Source: Oreohelix idahoensis
Taxonomy: Eukaryota; Mollusca; Gastropoda; Stylommatophora; Oreohelicidae
DNA: 64,000 nt
Direction of reading: 5' to 3'
NCBI GenBank assembly: GCA_024509875.1
Contig: JAMPIV010008522.1
Location: forward strand, 315,001-379,000
Part shown: piece after piece, positions 47,305-58,049 of the stretch
Layout: each line of letters begins with the position of its first letter
How positions within the stretch are numbered: position 1 is the first letter of the stretch
Position numbers and translations under genes: made by a program
The notes under the pieces: generated by a model
Seen by the model: only the letters and a program-made list of their open reading frames with translations
The model's database searches: none
Told to the model about the DNA's origin: nothing

Positions 47305-47643
47305 TCATCTCAACCCGTAACCCGTCATGGGTCGTAGGGGTGCCATGGTGGAAGCATCAGCAGACAGGGTCCTCCACTGCTCTCTATCCTCAGCATTGCG
47401 TACAAGTGTGGAAAAACCGTGTCCTGCCCATTCTTTGATGTTATCAGCCCAGGATTTTCTTTGCCTTCCTCTTCTCCATTTACCTTCGACTGTTCCCTGG
47501 AGGATCGTTTTCGAAAGGGAGTCATGACGAGTTACATGCCCAAACCAGGCAAGCTTTCGACGTTTCACTACTGACAAAAGTGGTTCTTGGTGGCCTGCAT
47601 AGGTGTTTATCTTCTCTCTAACATAGACATTTGTTTTGTGCTA
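47305..47643 (-). mobile_element. LINE 3' end (family f)
   Basis: On the - strand the frame [20 protein letters not shown] ... [20 protein letters not shown] is almost identical to 40966-41310. Its 5' border is again an ATATAGACACAC tract (47644-47750). Confidence 0.88.
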
Positions 47644-47750
47644 TATACTATAGACACACATATATAGACACACACATATATAGACACACACATATATAGA
47701 CACACACACATATATATAGACACACACATATATTTATATATATATATGCC
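47644..47750. repeat. ATATAGACACACAC-type satellite tract
   Basis: About 107 bp of the same unit as at 40.3-42.6 kb, between the LINE fragment and the unidentified host gene's last visible exon. Confidence 0.88.
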
Positions 47751-47884
47751 GGGAATCTGAGTCTTTCTTTTAAAACAGAACCAGGCAAGCACACAAATTA
47801 ATCCACAACAAACTAGGAAATTTGACAATTTCCACATTGTACAACACGCCTATAAGTAGCAGAAATCAAAACATTTGGACATAC

Positions 47885-47981
47885 TTGTTTGAGTATTGTT
47901 TTCTACAGAGATAAGTGAGGTGACCACCCAAAATGGTTCCCCACTCTCATCAAGAAGTGTGAGATCCAAAATACCAACATC
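47885..47981 (-). CDS. Unidentified host gene, exon 5 of 5 visible
   Basis: Read on the - strand, the acceptor is CTTTTCCCCTTAG and the best donor is GTATGT at 47884. In phase 0, as required, it encodes DVGILDLTLLDESGEPFWVV followed by TSLISVENNTQT. If the donor is not used, the frame runs into a TAG at 47850-47852. Beyond that TAG, the same frame encodes a hydrophobic stretch and a basic cluster (LVCCGLICVLAWFCFKRK), which could be a membrane anchor if the TAG is an error or is spliced out. The next segment down the gene enters the damaged 43.4-47.3 kb stretch, so the 3' end cannot be resolved. Confidence 0.5.
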
Positions 47982-48697
47982 CTAAGGGGAAAAGATGTGA
48001 ATAAAGCAAGCAGATCAATATATTTGTGGAAAGTTAGCTTCCATGTATGTGCACACAAGAGAAATGAAAAGTAATGGTAGGTGATAAAAAATTTTTTTTT
48101 TAAATAACTATAATGGGAGAAAATTTTTTTAAAAATCCAGTACATAAAATAGTCCTACAGCAAACATAAAAACACAGGCATTCCAATGCATACATATATT
48201 TGCATGCATGCACACATAAATACATGCAGGATATGGACACACACACTCATACATTCACACAAAAGGAAAATCACCTGATGAAATGTGCTAGATGGTTTCA
48301 TCATTTGAGAACAAGAAAATTCAGGGAAAGGTAATTAAATCTATTCTAACCACTTTGGCCACTCCTTCAGTCCCTCTTTCTCAGGTCTCCATTGCAACCT
48401 CCTTTCCGGTGATCCGACATTAAGGTAATGTGATAGCAGCTAATCTATTTTCACTCATGACTAGGTGCACAGATAATTTCAGCACAACTCGATTTTAGCA
48501 TTTTCTCTTGATCTTTCCCACCCCCCTCTTTTCATATTTTAGTTCTCTTGACACCATTGTTCATGTTTATCATACAGTATATTTTGCTGGCTCTAATTTT
48601 TCACCAGCATGTTTTATCTAGTGCTCATCTTTGGCTCTCACAGTACAAAGCAGGTATGAAGAGGCGATCTATTTAAAATAGGAATCAATCATGTTCT

Positions 48698-48977
48698 GGG
48701 AGGCGTGGTAGTGCAGTGGTTAGTGCACTGGCTTCCTAGCTCAGTGGTCCATGGTTCGATCCCCAGTTGAGGTGGGATTTTTTAGACTGCAGACTGCTCC
48801 GGGGTCGACCCAGCTTCATGAATTGGGTACCAGAACAACTCTGGGAAGGTTAAGGTGGCCGGCGTGATGCTGACCACATCACCCCCAGTGTGCCAATGGT
48901 CAAGAAAATTCGGGACTCACAGCATATTCCCAATATGCCTCAATAGGCATGTAATGGGATCCTTTACCTTTTTTTTT
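48698..48977 (+). repeat. tRNA-headed SINE family 2, complete, 280 bp
   Basis: A box TAGTGCAGTGG, B box GGTTCGATCCCC, a body with GGTCGACCCAGC and GTGCCAATGGTCAAG, and a T run at the end. ATCATGTTCT is duplicated at 48688-48697 and 48978-48987. Confidence 0.88.
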
Positions 48978-49074
48978 ATCATGTTCTGCTTAGGTTTTAC
49001 AAGCTCAAGCAAAATATCATCGGGTTCATAACTATTCTTGGTCCAGAACTAACTTTGGCCAACTCTTTTATTTT

Positions 49075-49325
49075 AGAGCATTTTAGTGCCAGTGGTTAAA
49101 GCACATGCTTCTTGATGAAAGGGACTGAGTTCAAAACCTCTAGTGTGCCCAGCTGTAACAATTGGTACCTGGCTGCTCTTGAGTTTAAGAAGGCAATGAC
49201 AATGAGGAATTGATTACAGAACCTCATAAAGCTGAGAATAAGAATTGGAGAAGTCTCCACCACTTCCCTTCCCTACAGCAGAATGTGCTCTGGGACTACC
49301 GTTACCTGTTTTTTTTTTTTTTTTT
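49075..49325 (+). repeat. tRNA-headed SINE family 1
   Basis: GCCAGTGGTTAAAGCACATG, GAGTTCAAAACCTCTAG, then the family body (CTGGCTGCTCTTGAG, ACAGAACCTCATAAAGCTGA) and a T run. Confidence 0.65.
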
Positions 49326-49701
49326 TGATTAACTGTGGTTCATGCTAAGTGTAAAAGCACTACAAGTTGGTGACCCTGAATCCAAAATGCTTGGGGATGG
49401 CCGTGTTTTGGTTTTTTTTTTAGGTTTTAGGATTTCGCCCAAAGATCAGCACAAAGTAGCCCAAGTCACCCAAAATTTAAAATAAACAGCAATGCACATC
49501 TGAACATGTTGTAGACATACTGAAATGAGGTGGTTTTGTGCTTGTGCGGTAACCCACATTTTGTTGGCTGGTAGCCTTGTTACAAATCTCATTAATCTGA
49601 GATATAGGACTTCAGATAACCTAATCTGGACCTAGAGTAAAATCTGAAATGACATTAATTAAGATGACATAAGTCATTGCATCAATGTACAATGTCTGTA
49701 C

Positions 49702-49817
49702 CTGAATTATGCCCTTGAACAGAATAGTCTTCCATGGGAGACTGATCTCCTTAAGACAAGATACATGGCTCGTTTTGTCATCTTTCTTCACTGGATTGAA
49801 TGTTGCAAAACCATCAG
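49702..49817 (-). CDS. Unidentified host gene, exon 4 of 5 visible
   Basis: A 116-bp exon on the - strand. The acceptor is a T-rich tract ending TTTTGTTCAG and the donor is GTACAG. It encodes DGFATFNPVKKDDKTSHVSC followed by LKEISLPWKTILFKGIIQ. It begins with two bases completing a codon and ends on a codon boundary, which agrees with the exons on each side. The composition is clearly coding-like compared with the A/T-rich surroundings. Function unknown. Confidence 0.55.
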
Positions 49818-49918
49818 CTGAACAAAACAATAAAACAAAACAAACACAAAAAATATATTTTAATGCAGTTATCTTAAATTTGACTAACCATATTATAAAA
49901 TGCTCATCTTACCATTAA

Positions 49919-50057
49919 CTCTTAGTATCCGGCAAGCCCCGTGAAGTGGCGCGGGTTTAGTACCAAATTTACGGCTCGCCAGTTCAAGTGGCGCGCGACG
50001 GTAACGATAGCTAAACTAGCGCGTAAAAACGCGGTTTTAGCTCCCGTATAGTAAGAG
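49919..50057. mobile_element. piggyBac-type MITE, 139 bp
   Basis: CTCTTAGTATCCGG and (complement) CTCTTACTATACGGG form the ends. TTAA flanks it at 49915-49918 and 50058-50061. The ends match the 13237-13466 MITE with a few changes; the interior (GGCGCGGG, GGCGCGCG) is different and GC-rich. Confidence 0.8.
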
Positions 50058-50061
50058 TTAA

Positions 50062-50914
50062 GTTCATTAATTAAATCATATTAGGATTGCATGGCCATAT
50101 GACAAGAATACAGAACAAGAAAGGTAAAGAGAGTATATTTGTAAGAGGTAAGGTTAGAAATATGAAAAACCAAAGCCATGGTGAGATTTTGACTTAAAAC
50201 TAAATCAGGTGTTGTGGATAATAATAACGAGCTTGCTCTTGGTAAAGCCTGATATAACTTCAACCATAACTTAAAAAAAATTTTTTTTTACTGATGGTAA
50301 ATGCTGGTACATCTTAATCTTAACAGCACCTCTGAAAACAAAAAAGGTAAGAACTAAATTTTCAATTTTTATAAGTTTAATTTTTAAGCTCTTAAATTGT
50401 AAATGTCAATTTTATTACATAATGATCACTTGTCCTAAAAACAAAGCTTAATGACTTTGTTCAGGCATCACATGTTTAAAAATGTACCCAGCTATAATTT
50501 TTATATGGCACCACATCTTATGGGTACTGGCATTTTTCACTGTTGCTGTCTACAATAACACAAACCAAAAAAAAAGACTTTACTCAAATTACACTGGGAA
50601 GAGGAGTTCAGAAATCAAAATCTTTGAAACTGAACCAGTCAAGAGCTCATATAGTAACACAAGAGAAATAAGTGTATTTACGTGGACTGTAACACATTAG
50701 AAATAAATTTATGGAGTTGGATTGCAACACATAAATATACATTAATGGAGTTGGATTGTAATACATTTGAAATACATTTATGGATTCGGATTGGGTGCAG
50801 GCTAAGGAACATGCATATCTAATACTACTACTATTCAGACATATACATGAAGCCCACAGAGAATGAGAACAGGTGGAAAACCAAGGAATACATGAATGAA
50901 AGATCATTTTTCCT
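50062..50914. other. Intron sequence of the unidentified - strand gene
   Basis: Only a short local repeat (GGAGTTGGATTG, about 33-35 bp x 3 at 50710-50790) is visible. Confidence 0.4.
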
Positions 50915-51560
50915 TATTGTTCCTTGCTCCATATGGAGCATGGAGCTGCTAATGCACCTGGCCGTCTTGCAGGAAGCTTGCAAGAAAGCAACCTAAAAAT
51001 ATATCATGCATGCCCGCTCTTACAGTAGTGGTAGGGGGGGGGGAGTCAGAGTGGCAAAGAGGTATGGCGTCCGGCTCAAATTCTAGAGGTACCAGGTTCG
51101 ATTCCCAGTTGAGGGTACAAAATTTATGGAAATCTTTTTCAGAACCAGGGGTCCCAATGATACTTCCCCCTGGTCTCCTGGGTAGTGAGATCGTATACCT
51201 AGCCTTCTTGGATTAGGGCAAAAAAATAGGAGGTCCCGTGTGCAAGTTGCATGCCTTAAAAATCCCACGGCAGTTGGAAATCGTAAAGAGTAGGCCTATC
51301 GGGCCGCAGCCCTGGCAAAATTTAAAATGAGAAACCTACCCACCACAAAAATATTTATAGAATATGTGATTCCTATATAAACACATAGGGATTCTCGCCG
51401 GTGCCATGAAGTTCGTGCACTGTGCTGAGACCCTCCTTGTGTGATCTAAAGGGAGGGGATCGGAGCACTGATGGAGTTGTCCATGTGCAATTAAGATAGT
51501 CCTTAAAACCAAACCAAACAGTAGTGGTTTCAGTAGCAGTATGTTCTAAATTAACTTGAT
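50915..51560 (-). repeat. Dispersed ~240-bp repeat split by a SINE, reverse orientation
   Basis: Reverse-oriented repeat at 50915-51032 and again from 51518, interrupted by the complete SINE at 51033-51517 with an 11-bp target duplication (ACAGTAGTGGT). Confidence 0.7.
51033..51517 (+). repeat. tRNA-headed SINE family 3, complete, 485 bp
   Basis: Head AGTGGCAAAGAGGTATGGCG, B box GGTTCGATTCCC, then CCTGGTCTCCTGGGTAGTGA and ACCTACCCACCACAAAAAT, ending CTTAAAACCAAACC. The 11-bp ACAGTAGTGGT is duplicated at 51022-51032 and 51518-51528. Confidence 0.87.
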
Positions 51561-51564
51561 GGAG

Positions 51565-51735
51565 AACTGGAGGCCGAGATGCAAAGAATAAACCAGAGCT
51601 GGGGCACTGCACGAAGGATGGCTGCCGACTGAGCAAAGTGGAAGCAGTTCATTGCTGCCCTACAAGACGCCACCAGGCGTGATGGCCACTGACTGCTGTC
51701 ACAGTCTGCAGCTAAGGATCAAAGAAGATGTTTTA
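51565..51735 (+). mobile_element. 3' end of LINE family d
   Basis: CCGAGATGCAAAGAATAAAC, CCAGAGCTGGGGCACTGCAC and GACGCCACCAGGCGTGATGG are the complement of 17440-17575. It ends AAGGATCAAAGAAGATG. Confidence 0.75.
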
Positions 51736-52139
51736 AATTATGAAAAAAAAGGATAGAGTACACATCTGGAAAGAGATGAGATGAATATATGGGTGTATAT
51801 TAATTGGCCCATGTACTTAAAGGAAGTCTTGAATACTGACTGACTGCTTTCTTTCCAAGACACATGGAAGGTGTCAGAACAACAGGTAAAACTTGGAAGA
51901 AAATGCACTGGGTAAAACTAAATGAAAAAGATACAAAGATTTAAAAAAAAAAATTTAGGCAAGACGACTATGAATGCAAATAATAAAATATTGGGGTGTA
52001 ACTGTGCCTACAATTAAAATGAAAAGACTTCAGTGTCTTAGAATTCTCTTTAAAAATGCAGAAGAAGAGAAAAGAAAGACAGAAGAGAAGGAAGAAGTTT
52101 ATTCTATAAATCAAGAGCATTCAAACAAATTCTGCTCAC

Positions 52140-52238
52140 CCAGAGCGTTAATGCTGGTATGTAGATGTGTAAATTTGCACTCCAATAACTTCTGTCTCAT
52201 ATTTCTGATCAGAAGAATACATGTGTAGCCATGAAGTC
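52140..52238 (-). CDS. Unidentified host gene, exon 3 of 5 visible
   Basis: A 99-bp segment on the - strand, from acceptor CATATTTCAG to donor GTGAGC. In the phase required by its neighbours it is open and reads LHGYTCILLIRNMRQKLLEC, then KFTHLHTSINAL. The second frame contains a stop before the donor, so only this frame runs from splice site to splice site without a break, apart from the untested third frame. It leaves one base (G), which joins CT at the start of the next exon to give Ala. No domain recognised. Confidence 0.45.
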
Positions 52239-52489
52239 CTGAAATATGACAACTGTCATGAGATAAAATTTCCCAAAAAATGTTTGTCATTTAAAAAAAT
52301 AAATTGTAATAATTCATTCCCATTTACTTTACTGGTTCTTTAGCTTGTGTTGTATTAAATCTGATAATAAAATAATGTGTGATGCTTTACAGAAGTAGCA
52401 GTGAAGGCAGACAGGAGAGAATGGCTAGTGTGAAGCTGCTGTTTAGCTGTTGTGAAAGAGTAATGATTTTTTGATGTCTGTCAACATAC

Positions 52490-52942
52490 TTATGATGTTT
52501 TATGGAAGTTGTTTCTTCGCTATCAGACAGCCACTTATCTGCTGAGTTTTGGTGTGGTGATGTTATTTTATCTTTACACATATTATCACATTATGTATGC
52601 TTACTTCACTGTCATCAGATATTTTATCTTCTGAGTTTTGATTTGACGATATTTTATCTTTCCACATATTATCACATTATGCAAGCTGATTGTCTTCTAT
52701 TAGACAGCAACTTATCTGCTGAGTTCTGATGTGACGATATTTTATCTTTCAACATATTATCACCATATGGAAGCTGTTTGTCTGCTATTATACAGCCACT
52801 TACCTGCTGAGTTTTGGTGTGATAATGTTATTTTATCTTTCCACATTTTATCACAGTATGTAAGCTGTTTGTCTGCTATTAGACAGCAACTTATCTGCTG
52901 AGTTTTGATGTGATGATATTTTATCTTTCCACATATTATCAC
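52490..52942. repeat. ~89-bp minisatellite, ~5 copies, interrupted by an LTR
   Basis: Units contain TCTGCTATTAGACAGCAACT, TATCTGCTGAGTTTTGATGT and ATTTTATCTTTCCACATATT. The array resumes at 53593-53645 after the LTR insertion. Confidence 0.85.
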
Positions 52943-53587
52943 TGTTATGAGTAAAATTCATAACGATTATGTGTAAAGTATCTTCAGCTCGACAGAGCTT
53001 CATTTCTTATATTTTATTACGGAGTTACTCACAATAAACGGAAATTATGTCATGCCAGGAAAGAACGGTTGCAGACGCCAATTTAGCAGAAGGGGGGTTT
53101 TGATCGTCTGCAAGAAGAGATGCCGATTGTGTTTTAATGCGAGAGGTTGCATATGTGTTTGCTCCAGCAGTCTACTGTGTTTTACCTGAATTTTACCATC
53201 ACTAGGGCACCAATATACTCTGTTGAGGTGTTCCTAGCTTCTTTGAATATCAGGAAGTACTTTTTATTATTGTGTCGAATATATCAAATATATTAAACTG
53301 TTGAGAATGCAAGGACAGCGTCTCCATTGCGGAACAGACTGCCTTATGACACAATGAAGACTGCATATTACTGCCTTTGCCATTGGGCGTGAAACTATTG
53401 ATATAATTGATGGAGCTATGTAACTGTACATGAATAAAGTGTATCTTGTGAACATTCAAGAGGAGTTTCGCTTACATTGGAATTAACGTTGATACGTGTC
53501 TGTCGACATACCCCATGTTTGTATTTGGCCATGGACATTGTTCCGCATAATATATATATTACTACAACTGATAGATGGCACGCATCA
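52943..53587. mobile_element. Solo LTR, 645 bp
   Basis: It starts TGTTATGAGTAAAATTCATA and ends GATAGATGGCACGCATCA, that is TG...CA. ATCAC is duplicated at 52938-52942 and 53588-53592. The insertion splits a minisatellite whose unit normally reads ATTATCACATTATG, so the empty site can be reconstructed. An AATAAA at about 53432 suits an LTR in the + direction. No internal retroelement sequence remains. Confidence 0.8.
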
Positions 53588-53649
53588 ATCACATTATGGA
53601 AGCTTACTCCACTGTCATTAGACAACTTATCTGTTGAGTTCCTATATTC

Positions 53650-54660
53650 TTCTTCTTTGTCGCTCGCTTTCAAATAACCACTCTATCTCTCTTAGAGAGC
53701 TGGCAGTCTGTCTCAGGCTTCTCTCATCACCATACAGTTACTCCCTCAACTGGGTTGGAGAAGGCCACGCTGCCGCCCTGCTCCTCTCATGAAGCTGACA
53801 GTTTTGGAGTACATGTTCTACTGTCTGTTTGTCCTCCCCACATGGACACTCATCTGTCTGTTTGTCCTCCCCACATGGACACTCATCTGTCTGTTTGTCC
53901 TCCCCACATTGACACTCATCTGTCTGTTTGTCCTCCCCGCATGGACACTCATCTGTCTGTTTGTCCTCCCCACATGGACACTCATCTGTCTGTTTGTCCT
54001 CCCCACATGGACACACATCTGTCTGTTTGTCCTCCCCAAATGGACACTCATCTGTCTGTTTGTCCTCCCCGCATGGACACACATCTGTCTATTTGTCCTC
54101 CCCGCATGGACACTCATCTGTCTGTTTGTCCTCCCCACATGGACACACATCTGTCTGTTTGTCCTCCCCGCATGGACACTCATCTGTCTGTTTGTCCTCC
54201 CCACATCTGTCTGTTTGTCCTCCCCAAATGGACACAAATCTGTCTGTTTGTCCTCCCCGCATGGACACTCATCTGTCTGTTCAATTTTCAGTTTGTTGAA
54301 CAGATGGTATCTGAGTCTGCAATGGCCAGTTCTCAGTCTGAAAGTTATCACTTTCTGAGTCTTTCTTTTTCAAGTTATCACTTGATCTTTTCTTGGTAAT
54401 GTATAGTATGGTTCAGCAATACTGGACTCTGGGTGTTCCTTCTGCCATTTTTCTCTATAGTTATTTTTTATTATTGCTTTTATCTCTCCATATGTAGCCC
54501 CGTCCTCCCCCCTTTTCACCTCCATATACATCCTGCAGTGGGCGGGAATCCACTGCACCCCTACTTTTCCAAACTCTTAGCTGGCCTCAATCAGTGCCCC
54601 CCACCAGGCTGTTCAATCCACCGTTGTCATTACCCCTGAGAGCAGGGATGACTAACAGTG
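53650..54660 (-). mobile_element. LINE RNase H/C-terminus with expanded zinc knuckle (family c)
   Basis: On the - strand: VQWIPAHC-type motif (MQWIPAHCRM at 54558), EIKAIIKNNYREKWQKEHPE, ITFRLRTGHCRLRYHLFNKL, then ECPCGEDKQTD units repeated about 14 times, then EHVLQNCQLHERSRAAAWPS. A normal member has a single CxCG...EH-LQ-C knuckle. Here the first half of the knuckle is amplified as a 33-bp tandem repeat (53812-54285). Confidence 0.75.
53812..54285. repeat. 33-bp minisatellite, ~14 copies, inside a LINE
   Basis: The unit is TCTGTCTGTTTGTCCTCCCC followed by ACATGGACACTCA, with variants GCATGG and AAATGG, and one unit shortened after CCACA near 54208. Open in all frames because the period is divisible by 3. 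Confidence 0.92.
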
Positions 54661-54944
54661 AGTCCTCATGGAGCACCACCCCTTCCCCAGCAAGAACTTT
54701 ACCCCCCTATTTCTATATGATGATGATGTCATGTATTTCTCCATGAAGGCAAGAGTAAGTCAAAGAGGCTGACTGATCGAAGATATTAAAATCCTGAGGA
54801 AACATGTTATGAAGCTATCCAACATTTTTCACACATCAAACCATCTCTGGTTCACATGTAGTTCACTATGGTATGAAGCTATCCAACATTTTTCACATAC
54901 ATCAAACCATCTCTGGTTCACATGTAGTTCACTAGAGACTCTAA

Positions 54945-55155
54945 GGAGAAAAAGACAGGATACAACTACTGCTCCCTTGGGCATATTGTAAGGCAACTAA
55001 CATGAGGTTGTGCCTGGAACTGGCAACCTCATCATGTGAAACAAATCGACATAGAAACTAAAGCTACAACAGCACATGAATGCTTTGATGCCGGCTTCCT
55101 TGAAGGCAACCAGCTGCAGTCATGGCTGCATGCTCCATAAGAAAAGAAAAGGCGA
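54945..55155 (+). repeat. Dispersed ~240-bp repeat with (ATG)n tail
   Basis: A copy with CATGAGGTTGTGCCTGGAAC and CATGGCTGCATGCTCCATAA, ending in AATGATGATGATAATGATG. Confidence 0.7.
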
Positions 55156-55847
55156 ATGATGATGATAATGATGAAACTGTTTGTCTCCCATGATACTCAA
55201 CAGCATAAGTGACAGGAACAACTGCACCAATATATCTCATGTAATGGATGCATGGAGGCATATCTGAAGTCATTCTTATATGACCACTAGCTATGCACAA
55301 TGCTACAATATACATATGTGGAAGTGAATCTCTGTCTATGAGGCTAATTACACCCTCACTGACTCTTGAAATCACCCACACTCCCCCTGTGGTGAAACTT
55401 GTTGAGAACCTAGCATTACACACTAAGCTTGGAGGAGTCACTTGAGCCCCAGATGTAATTCTTTGGCTTTGACCAGGTTGACTGCATGCAGGAGGATCTC
55501 ACTATGGACCCAGTGATAGGGCAGGGGGAGCTGAGAAGTGGCTCTATGAAGGATGTGACAATTCCTTGGGAGAGCCCAGAACCAGAGCACAGTATTTTTT
55601 TTACTTCTTACAACTAGCTTGAGACCAGATGTGACGATCTTTAAAATGGAAGCCAAGCTGGAGAAACTGCAGCTCATGACTTAAACTCACACATTTCGGA
55701 ATGGCAGAAAAGCCACAAGAAAAGCCTAGATCTACAGAATAGATAATACCAGAGCGTCTTCAACGTGCTATTGGCTGCAAAAGAGCGAGAAACTCAGCAG
55801 CCCAACTTAAACAACAACAATATCTCATGTCATGGCTTCTTGACCCT
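55156..55847. other. Intron sequence of the unidentified - strand gene
   Basis: Open - strand frames of 125 and 79 codons occur here, but neither shows splice-site support or a recognisable domain. Not called. Confidence 0.4.
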
Positions 55848-56348
55848 GTGTAGTTCCTGGAGTATCTGAGGAAACAAACAAAAAATAATAACAGGACTAC
55901 TGATACCTCAAGATGTTTAAGAAGCAACTATTATCAGGTTGGGAGCCGCGGTAACATAGTGGTTAGTGCACTGGCTTCCTAGCGCAGTGGTCTATGGTTC
56001 GATCCCCAAATGAGGCGGGAATTTTTTAGGCCACAAACGGCTCCTGGGTCGACCCAGCCCCAAATGGGTACCAGAGCAACTCTGGGAAGGTTAAGGCGGC
56101 CGGCGTGATGCCGACCACATCACCCCTCGTGTGCCGACGGTCAAGATAATATGGGCCTAACACCATATTCCCAATATGCCTCAACGGGCGTGTAACGGGT
56201 TCCTTTACCTCCTTTTTTTTATTATCAGGTTGTGTATGGTGCTGGTAACCTTATAAACCACTACTGCAAAAGCAAATAAATGCTTAGATGCAGGCTTTCT
56301 GCAAGGTGCCCTGCTGCAGCAGTTGTTCCATGCTCCATAAGAAGAGAA
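55848..56348 (+). repeat. Dispersed ~240-bp repeat split by a SINE
   Basis: Repeat sequence at 55848-55940 resumes at 56221-56348. The break is a tRNA-headed SINE with an exact 11-bp target duplication (ATTATCAGGTT). Confidence 0.75.
55941..56220 (+). repeat. tRNA-headed SINE family 2, complete, 280 bp
   Basis: Head GGGAGCCGCGGTAACATAGT, A box TAGTGCACTGG, B box GGTTCGATCCCC, and 3' end CCTTTACCTCCTTTTTTTT. ATTATCAGGTT is duplicated at 55930-55940 and 56221-56231. Confidence 0.9.
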
Positions 56349-56449
56349 AAAGTCAAAAGAAGACAGAGAATGGTTTCTTGTTTCATTACCACTAGACATA
56401 AATTTTCTATAAAAAGCATATTCTGTCTTTTAATTTACTATCTCCTCAC

Positions 56450-56505
56450 CATAATTTGGATCAATGTCATCCTCCTGACATGGACGTATGGGAGGAGACC
56501 ACTGC
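56450..56505 (-). CDS. Unidentified host gene, exon 2 of 5 visible
   Basis: A 56-bp exon on the - strand with acceptor CTTTATTACCAG and donor GTGAGG. It encodes QWSPPIRPCQEDDIDPNY between two split glycine codons. The first base completes GG from the exon at 62.8 kb, and the final G is completed by GA at the start of the exon at 52.2 kb. It is short, so the evidence is mainly the two good splice sites and the matching phases on both sides. Confidence 0.5.
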
Positions 56506-56582
56506 CTGGTAATAAAGAAGTACATAATGTGCTATGTTTCACCAAACTGTGGTAATATTTGTAACAATATGGCTACATATAA

Positions 56583-56930
56583 CTAGATTTCCATGAGATT
56601 TCTGAAGGGTGACAAGAGGAAAAAGAACAGAACTGTAGCTCTCCAAGGTACGTCATAAGAGATGATTAATGCAAGGTTCTGCATTTACATGGCAACTATC
56701 TAGGGGGGGAAAATGCACAGGACAGAGAAAAGAACACGCCAAAAGGAACAACAGGCTAAAAAAACAGCTGAGGGTGGATTCCCATAGTCAGTTATGATTA
56801 AAGGGGGTGACTAACAAACTTGCAGAAACCCACTACTACAGAATCACGTGAAGTGATTTGATGCAGGCTTCCAGCAAGAAGGCCATTACAGAAGTGACTC
56901 CATTCTCTTCAAAAAACTAAAGGAATGGAT
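56583..56930 (+). repeat. Dispersed ~240-bp repeat split by a LINE 3' end
   Basis: Degraded repeat at 56583-56705 and 56818-56930. The intervening 56706-56817 resembles the 3' end of LINE family e (AGGAACAACAGGCT, TCAGTTATGATTAAAG), compare 24300-24400 on the - strand. Confidence 0.5.
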
Positions 56931-57114
56931 AAGTATCCAAAACTGTATTATAAGAATATTCATTCTAAAATTTCTCCATTAGTCAAACATTTATTTAAGT
57001 TGTATAAAATTATGACAATTTTGAAGAGAGAATGACTCCAAAGTTTAGTTCTCAGAAAAGTATATTTAAAGTTGAGCATTCGCTAAAGTTTTTCATTGAG
57101 GAATTCTGTTGTTA

Positions 57115-57300
57115 GCATCACAAGGCAGTTCTTGTTTTGGATTTCCCATGGGGTAAGAGGGGTAGAGGGAGACCATAAAACACGTGGAGAAGAGTACTGG
57201 AGACAGACATGAAGGGGATGAAGATGACATGGAGAAACCTGAGTGGATGGCACAGGGCAGGAGGCCTATGCTCCTTGGAGAGCTGATAGAGAATGGAATG
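57115..57300 (+). mobile_element. LINE 3' end (family g), degraded
   Basis: GCATCACAAGGCAGTTCTTG, GGTAGAGGGAGACCATAAAA and GAGGCCTATGCTCCTTGGAG as in 29340-29530. It ends in an (ATGA)n tail from 57296. Confidence 0.7.
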
Positions 57301-57559
57301 AATGATTGAATGAATGAATGAACAATTGAATGAATTTACTGCTGTTTTAGAACAGACCACCACTTTAAAAAAAAAAACCATTGTATTAAAACAAGCAGTG
57401 GAGAAATAAGTTAGTTGCTTATCCTTTACAGGATGTGGCAATCAACCCTCTTATTGGCTGTTTGTGATTTTTGTAGGCAATTTTTTCATTCAGTAGTTTG
57501 CCATTGCTTTCTGAATGGTACAGCGCTTATACCATTGTTAAAAATCCACACAAAGCGAT

Positions 57560-57660
57560 CTGCTACCAAACCGCCTGCAGCAGGTTTCGAACCTGGTATA
57601 TCTGGATTATGAAACTGCGTTCATATCCATTAGGCCACAGACGCCGACAAATAAAGAGAA
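57560..57660 (-). repeat. tRNA-like SINE head
   Basis: On the - strand: GTCGGCGTCTGTGGCCTAAT, GGATATGAACGCAG and the B box CAGGTTCGAAACCTG. The body extends towards 57480, but no other copy was found. Confidence 0.45.
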
Positions 57661-57764
57661 ATAAAGAAATTTTAAATTCTGATTAAAATGATGCTAAAAT
57701 TATTAAGATAAAACTATTGAAGCTAAATCTAAAAACACATAATTACTAATAAAGGAGATGACAG

Positions 57765-57870
57765 CAGAGATGGGAAACAAATATGTCACATAAGATGGAC
57801 AAAAGATATGTCACATAATATGGAAAAAAGATATGTCATTTTAGAGGGGGAAAATGAAACGTCACATAGA
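57765..57870. repeat. ~30-bp tandem repeat, ~3.5 copies
   Basis: Repeated ATATGTCACATAAGATGGAC/AAAAG-type units, decaying to the right. Confidence 0.6.
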
Positions 57871-58049
57871 TTATAATCAAAGGAAAGCCTCACAATAATA
57901 AAATGCCATATTCGTAATCTAACAAAATCAACAAAGATCACCAATAAATACAATATACTATTTAAAAAACAAACACTATATACCTAAATTATAGCCTAAG
58001 AGGGATTGAAATGAATATACTATTTAGACTTAAAAACAAGCAATTTATA

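Noticed and set aside
48698..48790. tRNA gene candidate (A and B boxes present)
   Set aside because: The sequence is the head of a 280-bp SINE with target duplications and does not close a cloverleaf. The same applies to the heads at 32048, 36230, 51041, 55941 and 57570.
53738..54399. Several overlapping + and - strand frames up to 214 codons
   Set aside because: They arise from the 33-bp repeat. Only the - strand frame has meaning, as a LINE C-terminus.
55438..55677. A 79-codon - strand frame near the unidentified gene
   Set aside because: No acceptor and donor pair with the phase required by the neighbouring exons, and the composition is not convincing.
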